From Bradyrhizobium sp. CSA112 (GTDB lineage Bacteria > Pseudomonadota > Alphaproteobacteria > Rhizobiales > Xanthobacteraceae), in the NCBI RefSeq assembly GCF_029051645.1, contig NZ_JAACFS010000012.1, positions 62,001-126,000 of the forward strand: 64,000 nucleotides of DNA. Direction: 5' to 3'. The first letter of the stretch is position 1, and each line of letters begins with the position of its first letter. The notes below the pieces were generated by a model. The model was not told where the DNA came from. It saw nothing but the letters and a program-made list of their open reading frames with translations, and did no database searches. Positions 24,345 to 32,115 of this stretch are shown piece by piece. A program made the position numbers and the translations under genes.

Positions 24345-26192
24345 ATGCGGGGCAAGAGGATTGCGACAATTGTGATCGTGCTGGCGATCGTCGGCATCGG
24401 TTATTTCGCTGTCAAGGACGACATCGCCAAGCTCTGGCAAGATTTGCACGTGAAGATCGTGGAGCGTCCCGCGCCGAAGAAAACCGTCTGGCTCGACCAG
24501 GGCATCGCCAAGGACAAACTGAGCTGGTTCTATCATGCCGACCAGGGAACGCGGACTTTCGGTTTCCCCTATGAGTGGTTCATGGCGCTGGAGCAGCCGA
24601 CGATTTCGTGGCTGCCGTTCACCAAGGTCGGTCTCTTCAGCGACACCGCCTATCTCGACCGCTATGGCTTCATCCCGGATACCATCATTCCCGGCAAGGA
24701 GGAGCTTCCGATCGGGTTCGCGAAAGGCACCCCGATGCTCGACCCGACGGGCGCGGTATGGCGCAACCCGCGCACCAAGAAGGAGATGATCGGTGTCGGT
24801 CTGACCTGCGCGGCCTGCCACACCGGCAGCTTCACCTACAAAGACACTGCCGTCGTCATCGACGGCGGACCGGCGCTCACCAATCTTTTGGCCATGAAGC
24901 AGGGCATGGGCATCTCGCTCCTGCTGACGCGCTACTGGCCCGGCCGGTTCGACCGCTTCGCCGAGCGCATCCTGGGGCCGGACTCCACCATCGACGACCG
25001 CGAAACGCTGAAGAACCAGCTCGACCAGGTTCTCAATCAATACAAGCAGGTCAAGAACCTGGAAGAGCGCGTCGCCTCGCAGAGCATCCTGGAAGGTTAC
25101 GGACGGCTCGACGCGCTCAACCGGATCGGCAACCAGGTGTTTTCAATCGACCTGAAGAAGCCGGAAAACTACGCCGGCTCCTCCGCGCCGGTGCACTTCC
25201 CGCGGATCTGGAACACGCCGTGGTTCGACTGGGTGCAGTATAACGGCTCCATCATGCAGCCGATGGTGCGCAACGCCGGCGAGTCGCTTGGCGTGTCGGC
25301 GGAGCTCAATCTGACCGAGCCCTCGAAGGGCCTGTATAAATCGAGCGTGGACGTGGATAAGCTGTTCGAGATGGAGCAGATGATCAAGGGTGATACGCAG
25401 CCGAACGCCAAGACTGGTTTTCCGGGCCTGAGATCTCCGCGATGGCCGGCCGATATTCTCCCGGCGTACGATCAGAAACTGGCCGACAAGGGCGCCGAAC
25501 TCTACAAGACCCATTGCCAGGAATGTCACCGCCCGCCGGTGACGAGCGAGGCGTTCTACGATTTCAACAACAAGGATTGGTGGACCAGGAACGAGGCCGG
25601 CGAGCCGATCCTCAAGGTCGAGAATGTTCCGATCTCGCACGTCGGAACCGATCCCGCGCAGGCGGCAGACATGCGGGCCCGAACGGTCGCGGTGCCGGAA
25701 AATCTCGGAATCAAGAGCAGCAGTTTCGCGTTCGCGCTGGGCGAGTTGGTCGAGAAGACCGTCAACACCATCTTCGACGGGAAGAAACCGCCCGTCAGCC
25801 CCGAGGAGCGGAAGCGGATCGACGGATATATGCCGAACGAGCTCCGGGGTGAGCTTGCCTACAAGGTGCGCCCGCTCAACGGAGTCTGGGCGACGCCGCC
25901 CTATCTGCACAACGGTTCGGTTCCGACGATCGAAGATCTGCTCGGGGACCCCGACAAAAGACCGCCGACATTCTATCTCGGCAGCCGCGAATACGACCCC
26001 GTGAAGCTCGGCTACAAGACCGATCCGATCACTGGCGGGTTCAAATTCGACACCTCCATTCGCGGAAACTCGAACCGGGGCCACGAATTCAGGAAGGACT
26101 ACAACAAGGACAAGGAAATCCCCGGCGTGATCGGGCCGGAGCTATCGACGGACGATCGAAAGGCGCTGATCGAATATCTCAAGACGCTTTGA
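24345..26192 (+). CDS. Membrane-anchored di-haem cytochrome c, RoxA/peroxidase-like
   Basis: 615 aa with AAGGGG before ATG 24345. A single N-terminal hydrophobic helix (residues 5-22) anchors or exports it. Two c-type haem sites are visible: CAACH at 155-159 and CQECH at 391-395. The spacing of about 235 residues, the length and segments such as WATPPYLHNGSVPTIEDLL match the RoxA-like branch of di-haem cytochrome c peroxidases. In that branch some members cleave polyisoprene with O2 and others are uncharacterised. Classical bacterial peroxidases are much shorter. It stands alone, followed by a hairpin at 26216. Whether it is a dioxygenase or an electron carrier is not decidable here. Confidence 0.85.
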   Translation: MRGKRIATIVIVLAIVGIGYFAVKDDIAKLWQDLHVKIVERPAPKKTVWLDQGIAKDKLSWFYHADQGTRTFGFPYEWFMALEQPTISWLPFTKVGLFSDTAYLDRYGFIPDTIIPGKEELPIGFAKGTPMLDPTGAVWRNPRTKKEMIGVGLTCAACHTGSFTYKDTAVVIDGGPALTNLLAMKQGMGISLLLTRYWPGRFDRFAERILGPDSTIDDRETLKNQLDQVLNQYKQVKNLEERVASQSILEGYGRLDALNRIGNQVFSIDLKKPENYAGSSAPVHFPRIWNTPWFDWVQYNGSIMQPMVRNAGESLGVSAELNLTEPSKGLYKSSVDVDKLFEMEQMIKGDTQPNAKTGFPGLRSPRWPADILPAYDQKLADKGAELYKTHCQECHRPPVTSEAFYDFNNKDWWTRNEAGEPILKVENVPISHVGTDPAQAADMRARTVAVPENLGIKSSSFAFALGELVEKTVNTIFDGKKPPVSPEERKRIDGYMPNELRGELAYKVRPLNGVWATPPYLHNGSVPTIEDLLGDPDKRPPTFYLGSREYDPVKLGYKTDPITGGFKFDTSIRGNSNRGHEFRKDYNKDKEIPGVIGPELSTDDRKALIEYLKTL

Positions 26193-26215
26193 AGTCGTTC
26201 CGCACGCACCCGCCA

Positions 26216-26236
26216 CGGCCGGGCTTGGCCCGGCCG
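26216..26236 (+). terminator. Hairpin terminator candidate after the di-haem cytochrome gene
   Basis: CGGCCGGGC-TTG-GCCCGGCCG, a perfect 9-base stem with a 3-base loop, 24 bases after the stop, followed by CCTTTCC. It has no strong T-run. It could act on both convergent genes. Confidence 0.45.
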
Positions 26237-26266
26237 CCTTTCCGATGCATCAGGGATGGCGCGCGC

Positions 26267-26509
26267 CTATCGGCTCGCTACCACTCGCAAATGCGGCTTG
26301 ATCGTCTCTTCGAGTTCGACCTTGAGCTGGTGCACGCGTGGATCGCCCGACCGCGCCGCGCACACCGAATATTGGTTGACCGAACGCGCCAGCGCGTGAC
26401 GCTCTTCGGCGGTCCGCGTCACGTCCGGGCTGGACAGCCGCAGCACCATCCCGCCCAGTTGCACCAGCATTTCGTCGAGCGCCCGATCCACTCCGGCAAT
26501 TTGATCCAT
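26267..26509 (-). CDS. Small hypothetical protein
   Basis: 80 aa from ATG 26509, preceded by AGAGGGAGTGGTGCG, a good ribosome site. No signal peptide. Predicted mostly helical: DQIAGVDRALDEMLVQLGGMVLRLSSPDVTRTAEERHALARSVNQY, then HQLKVELEETIKPHLRV. One Cys. I do not recognise a family. The convergent cytochrome gene ends 74 bases away. A longer overlapping frame (26250-26528) in another phase lacks these features. Confidence 0.6.
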   Translation of the reverse strand: MDQIAGVDRALDEMLVQLGGMVLRLSSPDVTRTAEERHALARSVNQYSVCAARSGDPRVHQLKVELEETIKPHLRVVASR

Positions 26510-26742
26510 CGCACCACTCCCTCTGCAAGGAGTAATGAGCGACGCGCCAGCCCGTTCCCCGCGCGCGCCTGGTTACGGATAATGAGAAGTTAACGAGGCG
26601 CTACTCTGTCAGAGCGCCGCGCGTCCATCTGAGGGAATCCTTATCAATTAAAGGAAATCGGCTGGTCTGCCCCGGCCCCATGCCGCGATTGCGGCAGCCG
26701 CGCCCGTTACCTATGCTGCCGCCTTTCCACGCGAGGCCCCGT

Positions 26743-27729
26743 ATGACTACCCCGCTCGATCCCGTCGTCGCCCAGATCATTCCGCTGCTGCCGCTGCGCG
26801 ATCCCACGACGATGACACCGCAGAGCGCACGTGATGCGCTGCGCGCACTGGCGGCCTCGCGCGCGGCGGTTCCGCCGCCGCCGGTGATGAGCGCGGAAGA
26901 CATCAAGGTGAAAGGTGCAGCCGGATTTCTCGGCGCGCGGGCCTATCGGAATTCGAACGACAAGGCGCCGACGGTGGTGTTCTTCCACGGCGGCGGCTGG
27001 GTGGCCGGCGATCTCGAGACCCATGACCGCCAGGCGCGCTGGCTCGCGATCGAGACCGGCGCGGTCGTCATCTCCATCGACTATCGCCGCCCGCCCGAGG
27101 TGCGGTTTCCCGGCGCGTTCGAGGATGCCTTCGCGGCCACCAAAGATGTCATCGCTCGCATTGCAGAGTTCGGCGGCGATGCGGCACGCGTCGGCGTCGC
27201 CGGTGACAGCGCCGGCGGCAATCTGGCGGCCACGACCGCGATCGCCTGCCGCGACGCCGGCATCAAGCTGTCGGCGCAACTGCTGGTCTATCCCGTCACC
27301 GACGTCGCCGGAAATTTCGCCGATACGACAGAGAACGCGCGTTTTCCCTCGCGCAGCGAGAACGCGGAAGGCTATTTCCTCACCCGCGCCACCATGGAAT
27401 GGTTTTGCGGCCACTACCTCGAAGACAGCGCCCACGGCACCGACTGGCGCGTGTCGCCGCTGCGCGCCAAAAACCTCGCCGGCGTAGCACCAGCGATCGT
27501 CTGCACCGCCTGGTTCGATCCGCTGCGCGACGAGGGCAAAGCCTACGCCGACGCGCTAAAGGCCGCCGGCGTGCCTACCAAATATTATGATGGCTTGGGC
27601 CTGATCCACGGCTATTTCGGCCTCGGCGAAGCGTCGGAGACCGCCAAGCGCGAAGCGCAACGCGCGCGGGCGGATTTCAAAGCGCTGCTGGAAAAAAAGG
27701 CGCGTAACGAGCCGTCGTGTCCCAAGTGA
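26743..27729 (+). CDS. HSL-family alpha/beta-hydrolase (esterase/lipase)
   Basis: 328 aa from ATG 26743; upstream codons to 26680 have no start signal. Hormone-sensitive-lipase family: HGGGW at 82-86 (oxyanion hole), nucleophile GDSAGGN with Ser156, Asp in WFDPLRDEG and His in LIHGYFG. These enzymes hydrolyse short to medium acyl esters. The cap domain is N-terminal, as usual. The gene ends 6 bases before the truncated tRNA-Arg copy at 27736, so it is the last chromosomal gene before the island. Confidence 0.93.
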   Translation: MTTPLDPVVAQIIPLLPLRDPTTMTPQSARDALRALAASRAAVPPPPVMSAEDIKVKGAAGFLGARAYRNSNDKAPTVVFFHGGGWVAGDLETHDRQARWLAIETGAVVISIDYRRPPEVRFPGAFEDAFAATKDVIARIAEFGGDAARVGVAGDSAGGNLAATTAIACRDAGIKLSAQLLVYPVTDVAGNFADTTENARFPSRSENAEGYFLTRATMEWFCGHYLEDSAHGTDWRVSPLRAKNLAGVAPAIVCTAWFDPLRDEGKAYADALKAAGVPTKYYDGLGLIHGYFGLGEASETAKREAQRARADFKALLEKKARNEPSCPK

Positions 27730-27735
27730 GCCCGA

Positions 27736-27786
27736 CTGGCGATCCCGGGAAGACTCGAACTTCCGACCCACGGTTTAGGAAACCGT
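27736..27786. repeat. Direct repeat: 3' part of tRNA-Arg(CCT), left end of island
   Basis: 51 bases matching 35202-35252 with one difference (C27769 versus T35235). On the minus strand it covers the anticodon arm, variable region, T arm, acceptor 3' strand and CCA of tRNA-Arg(CCT), but the D arm and 5' acceptor strand are missing, so it is no functional tRNA. This is the pattern left when an element integrates into a tRNA 3' end. Confidence 0.9.
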
Positions 27787-27944
27787 TTCAGCGCCAGTAC
27801 GAACAATGACTTACAACCCTCGTGTTGCAATTCTGTTGCGTCTCGAACGAAGTCGACTTCCGCCGCTTTCGAAGAGAACCGCAGAAAGGTGGACCAGAAG
27901 GCCCGGAAAGCCTCTACAATGGCCCAGAAGCCCCGTTCAAGTTC

Positions 27945-28076
27945 CCCATCATCTTCATGACGGCTTTTCCGACCGATGCCCTCAGTCAGCGGGTATTGGC
28001 GGCAGGCGCTCATTGCTGTCTCAGCAACCCGACCGGCGGCGATGAGATCATCCGCCGGCTCGAAGAGGCTATCGGG
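27945..28076 (+). pseudogene. Fragment of a response-regulator receiver domain
   Basis: About 44 codons read FPIIFMTAFPTDALSQRVLAAGAHCCLSNP and then TGGDEIIRRLEEAIG. This is the beta4-alpha5 end of a FixJ/NtrC-type receiver domain (MTAF with the conserved Thr, then A-G-A). The usual Lys-Pro is Asn-Pro here. The phosphorylated Asp half and any output domain are absent, and the flanking codons of the same frame do not resemble a receiver. A gene remnant just inside the left island end. Confidence 0.6.
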
Positions 28077-28237
28077 CCACATGGCCCGATAGCCCGGTCC
28101 TGGCGCAAAACGTCTCCCCGTGATCCGACGTGCGTTCTTGTAAGCCGGTTAGTGGACCGGAAATACCGGGTACAGCAACGACTTCATAGTGCAGTGGGTT
28201 TCGAGAAATCGGCAGGCCGCTACTCAGCGCTGCCGCA

Positions 28238-30157
28238 ATGGACCACGCACCAATGCCAGTGAACGCCGCCAATACTGTCGAAACGCGTCCGCCGGTCTTC
28301 GCCGGCTTTCCCGCGAGTTCCTGGGCCTTCGCGGTGCGTATATGGCTGGCGTGCCTTTTGGCGCTCTATGCGAGCTTCTGGCTGCAACTTGAGGTACCGT
28401 CGTCGGCCGCCATCACGGTGGCAATTCTAGCCTTGCCGACGCGCGGGCAAGGCCTGGAAAAGGCCGGTTTCCGGCTGTTTGCGACGGCGATCGGGGTGGC
28501 CGCATCAATCGTCATCGCGGGATTCTTTTCTCAAACTGACGGCCTTCTTTTAGCGGTGCTGGGCGCATGGGTTGGTCTGTGCGTCTATGTCGCTGGAATG
28601 CTGGACGGTAACCGGGCCTATGCCGCGGCGCTCTCTTGCATCACCGTTGCGCTGATCACCATCCAGCAGATCGATAGTCCGCAACAAGTGTTCCCGACGG
28701 GCGTGGCACGCGGCGCCGCGCTCGTCATTGGCGTTCTCGCGATCGCGCTAATCAACGATGTCCTGGCTGCGCCCGACTATCACCCGGTTGTCGCCTACCG
28801 CCTTGAAGCGCTGCATCGGCAGATCATGAGCTATGCAGCGACCGTGCTCCGCGGCGAAACGACATCCGTATCCATGACGGCGAGCATGCTGAGAGACGTC
28901 ACCGCCTTGCGTCCGGAAATAGCGAGCCTGCGCACGGAATCGAGCAGTGGAACGGCAAGAAGCGCCGCTGCACGTTCTGCGATGGTAGACCTCCTGACTA
29001 CCTTATTCCTGGCCCGCGCGCTTGCGACATTGCCTGCCGCAGCCAAGCAGACCTCGGGCTCCATCGATCGAGATGAAGGCCGATCCGACCTGTTGGAAAT
29101 GTGCCAAGGCTGGCTCAAAAGCGAACTTCTTCGGAAAGACGCCGAGGTGCATAGCAGCCTCGATGCCCTGCGCAACGGAACGCATCCCGCCGTCAGTCGC
29201 CGTGCGCCCCTGTATCGTTCTCGCCGCATCGCCGCCGAAGGCGGCTTAAGGGCGGCGATTTGTTTCACGTTGATTGCGGCACTCTTTGTGATGGCCGGCT
29301 GGCCGACAACCGAGGTCGCTCTCTCGCTTGTTGCCGTCATTATCGGCCTGGGTGCTACGGCCCCCGACCCGCGCAAGTTCACCGCGATCGCCATCCTGGC
29401 TACGCCGATCTCGTGCCTGCTCGCCGGCATCCTGAAGTACTTCGTCTTCAACGGCGTGTCGGAGTTTCCGTTGCTGGCGATTGGCCTGGCGCCCGTAGTG
29501 ATCGGCTTGGCTCTCCTGATCTCCCTGCCAAATCCTTTGTTGTCATCGCTCGGCCGGCTCTCGCTGGTCTTCACCTTGGCTATCCTCGCTCCGACCAACC
29601 CGCAGAGCTACGATCCGCAAGTCTTCATAGTCACCTGCATGCTGGCGTGCCTTGCTGCAGTTCTCACGTTTGCGGCGCAAGTCATCATCCCACCTCTGTC
29701 GGGCAATCGGCGGCTCCAGCTGCTGCTCACGGAGGCCCGCAACGAGCGGAACGGTCTCCATGTTCAGCGACTTCGGCGTCTCTCGCTTGAGGAAGCTGCG
29801 TTTCGCGACGCCACGCGGGTCCAGCAGATCGTCGCGGCAAGCGGCGCTCCCGCGCCGGACCAATGGACCGTAGACGAAGCCATGCGCTGCTTCGACCGGT
29901 CTATAGCACTTAGACGGTGCAGCGCTGAACTGGACAGGCTGAAAGGCGGCCCGCTGGCAGAGGCGGCGGACATCGCCCGAGCCGCGCTCGCTCGGCGCGA
30001 TGCTGGCGTGATCCTGACCGCCGCCGGGGAGCTGCGTGAAGCCGCAGCGCAACGCAATCTATCCGCCGATGCGGCTTGCGCCGCGCTCGTTCTGTCGAGC
30101 GTCGCCTTTGGGCTGTCGCCGTCCACGGCCGGATCAATCGGAGGGAGGCAACCATGA
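28238..30157 (+). CDS. FUSC-family aromatic-acid exporter (AaeB-like)
   Basis: 639 aa, first gene of a three-gene operon in the island; ATG 28253 is an alternative start. Two hydrophobic blocks of several helices each (about 25-165 and 345-480) are separated by and followed by soluble helical segments, the FUSC layout of AaeB (about 650 aa) and fusaric-acid resistance proteins. The second block has APDPRKFTAIAILATPISCLLAGILKYFV. These pumps export hydroxylated aromatic acids with a fusion protein and a small DUF1656 protein, both of which follow here. The stop overlaps the next start (ATGA). Confidence 0.87.
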   Translation: MDHAPMPVNAANTVETRPPVFAGFPASSWAFAVRIWLACLLALYASFWLQLEVPSSAAITVAILALPTRGQGLEKAGFRLFATAIGVAASIVIAGFFSQTDGLLLAVLGAWVGLCVYVAGMLDGNRAYAAALSCITVALITIQQIDSPQQVFPTGVARGAALVIGVLAIALINDVLAAPDYHPVVAYRLEALHRQIMSYAATVLRGETTSVSMTASMLRDVTALRPEIASLRTESSSGTARSAAARSAMVDLLTTLFLARALATLPAAAKQTSGSIDRDEGRSDLLEMCQGWLKSELLRKDAEVHSSLDALRNGTHPAVSRRAPLYRSRRIAAEGGLRAAICFTLIAALFVMAGWPTTEVALSLVAVIIGLGATAPDPRKFTAIAILATPISCLLAGILKYFVFNGVSEFPLLAIGLAPVVIGLALLISLPNPLLSSLGRLSLVFTLAILAPTNPQSYDPQVFIVTCMLACLAAVLTFAAQVIIPPLSGNRRLQLLLTEARNERNGLHVQRLRRLSLEEAAFRDATRVQQIVAASGAPAPDQWTVDEAMRCFDRSIALRRCSAELDRLKGGPLAEAADIARAALARRDAGVILTAAGELREAAAQRNLSADAACAALVLSSVAFGLSPSTAGSIGGRQP

Positions 30158-30357
30158 TGCACACCTATCGGGAACTCATCATCGGTGGCGTCCTGGTCGC
30201 GCCGATCGTCTCCTACGCGGCCACGGCGCTGGTGTTGTTCCTGTTGTTACGCCCGCTGCTTCATCTCGCGGGATTTACGAGATTCTTCAGCAATCCGTCT
30301 CTGGCCGAACTGAGTCTCTACGTAACGATGTTCGGACTGCTCGCACTGTTTTTCTAG
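30154..30357 (+). CDS. DUF1656 small membrane protein (AaeX-like)
   Basis: 67 aa from ATG 30154, overlapping the stop of the FUSC gene and preceded by GGAGGGAGG. Two predicted membrane helices: LIIGGVLVAPIVSYAATALVLFLLLRPLL and ELSLYVTMFGLLALFF. Length and position match AaeX, the small partner found between FUSC and fusion-protein genes in many proteobacteria. Its exact role is unknown; it is presumed to help pump assembly. A start at 30076 would lie inside the upstream gene and is unlikely. Confidence 0.88.
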   Translation: MMHTYRELIIGGVLVAPIVSYAATALVLFLLLRPLLHLAGFTRFFSNPSLAELSLYVTMFGLLALFF

Positions 30358-30367
30358 GGGAACAATC

Positions 30368-31651
30368 ATGGAAGCTGTCTTGCATCGAAACCTACACGTG
30401 TTGCGCGATGAACCGCAGGCCGGCGCTGATAACGCCGGCGACCGCTCCGCCCCGGCGGAACCAACGGCGCGCGAAAACATCAATCGCTCTCCACCCGGCG
30501 AACAACCGCCGGTGCAGGAGGCGCCACCTCCGACAGCGAGGTGCAATGCGATCCGACGTCTTGCTGTCGCGGCGAGCAAGTACCTTTCGACGATCTCCAT
30601 CGCGCTGGTCGCCATCCTGATCTCGCTTCTGACCTGGCAACACTACGTAACCTCGCCCTGGACCCGGAACGGCAGCGTTCGCGTCCAGGTCGCCAATATC
30701 GCGCCGCAGGTACCGGGCAAGATCGTCGAACTCCGGGTGGCCGACAACCAGTTCGTCCACAAGGGCGATGTTCTCTACATGATCGATCCCTTCGACTTCG
30801 AAGTGGCCGTTCGCGTCGGCAAGGCGCTGCTCGACCAGCGGGCCGCCGATCTCGAAGTCAAGCAGGCCGAGTCCGCACGGCGCCAGCATTTGTCCGACCT
30901 GGCAACGACGCCGGAACAACAGCAGATCTTTGCCGGCAACGCGGCGCAGGCGAAGGCGGCTTATGAGGCCGCCGCGCACCAACTTGCCCAGGCTGACTTG
31001 AACCTCAAACGGACGAATGTCGTCAGCCCGGTCGACGGCTATGTCACCAACCTTCTGCTGCGGGTCGGCGACTATGCAGTGACGGGCATCCCAAACATTT
31101 CCGTCATTGACTCCGATAGTTTCTGGATCGACGGCTATTTCGAAGAGACGAAAATGGGGCGCGTATGTGTCGGCGACCGGGCCGAGGCTCAACTGATGGG
31201 CTACACACAGCCGATCCTCGGGCATGTGAAGACCGTTACTCGCGGTGTCAGTGTGTCGAATGCTGCGGCCGGCACCCAAGGGCTGCCCAACGTCGACCCG
31301 ATCTACACATGGGTTCGTCTTGCGCAGCGCGTTCCCGTGCGCCTTGCCATCGACACGGTACCGGCCGGCGTTCCGCTTGTCTCCGGCATGACGGCAACGG
31401 TGACAATCCGGCAACCGGCCACGAGCGATCGTGGGACGTGGTCCGATCGGATACGCGCGGGCGTCGTAGACCCAATATCCGAACTGTTCGGCGGTGGGAG
31501 CCCGCCACGTCCGAACTGCTTGCAGGACGCATCCCGAGACCGCAGTGAAGCGGAACGGATCCCCTATTCAAGGGAGCCTGCGGCTCCTCCACCGGCAGAA
31601 ATAGAACCCGGGCTCACCCCGGGCATCAACACCTCTCCGCGCAACCGTTGA
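30368..31651 (+). CDS. HlyD/EmrA-type membrane-fusion protein (AaeA-like)
   Basis: 427 aa, ATG 30368 with AGGGGAACAATC upstream, 10 bases after the DUF1656 stop. An N-terminal Pro-rich cytoplasmic stretch (about 70 residues, longer than in E. coli AaeA) precedes one membrane helix (TISIALVAILISLLTW). Then come lipoyl half (NIAPQVPGKIVELRVADNQFVHKGDVLYMID), a coiled hairpin of about 80 residues, and the second half (VVSPVDGYVTNLLLRVGDYA). The C-terminal tail after the beta-barrel is also long and Pro/Ser-rich. Completes a tripartite pump with the FUSC protein; no outer-membrane factor is encoded here. Confidence 0.9.
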   Translation: MEAVLHRNLHVLRDEPQAGADNAGDRSAPAEPTARENINRSPPGEQPPVQEAPPPTARCNAIRRLAVAASKYLSTISIALVAILISLLTWQHYVTSPWTRNGSVRVQVANIAPQVPGKIVELRVADNQFVHKGDVLYMIDPFDFEVAVRVGKALLDQRAADLEVKQAESARRQHLSDLATTPEQQQIFAGNAAQAKAAYEAAAHQLAQADLNLKRTNVVSPVDGYVTNLLLRVGDYAVTGIPNISVIDSDSFWIDGYFEETKMGRVCVGDRAEAQLMGYTQPILGHVKTVTRGVSVSNAAAGTQGLPNVDPIYTWVRLAQRVPVRLAIDTVPAGVPLVSGMTATVTIRQPATSDRGTWSDRIRAGVVDPISELFGGGSPPRPNCLQDASRDRSEAERIPYSREPAAPPPAEIEPGLTPGINTSPRNR

Positions 31652-31662
31652 TCGCGGCGACC

Positions 31663-31695
31663 GCCCGCGGCCTCGCCAAGGCCGCGGGCCTTTCC
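31663..31695 (+). terminator. Hairpin terminator after the efflux operon
   Basis: GCCCGCGGCCT-CGCCA-AGGCCGCGGGC, a perfect 11-base stem with a 5-base loop, starting 12 bases after the stop and followed by CTTTCC. The rest of the gap to 32115 holds no gene or repeat that I can see; it becomes AT-richer near 32010-32080. Confidence 0.6.
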
Positions 31696-32115
31696 AGCCT
31701 CCGCTTTGCGCATCGAGCGCGCGACATCGCTATTCGCGGCCTGAAATGTCGCCGGCCGGAGGCGCGTTGGCAGTTGGGTTCTTGACGGGAGCGTATTTCT
31801 CGACCGTTCAAGTGTATCGCCGCGAAACCCCCGTTCGCGCCGGCGCTGCAGCGATGTAGCCGGCAGCGGCCACCGCGCGCCCCGCCGGCCGCTACGAGCA
31901 GAGCGATCGGCAACATCTTGGAGCACTCATCTCGCTCGGCCGCGTCAGAGCCCGAGGTCCGAAAGCTCCGGGTGATCTGCACAGGCAACCACTACACAGT
32001 GCCACGAACAAATCGTTCGGCAAGCTAAACCATTTTTTCGCAATGGTCCGAAAGTATGTATATTGCGCTTTGAGGTGAGCCGAGCAAAAGACGGTAGCTG
32101 TAAGTTCGATGCGGC

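Noticed and set aside
25143-26084. 313-codon minus-strand frame
   Set aside because: Antisense to the di-haem cytochrome gene; no recognisable motif.
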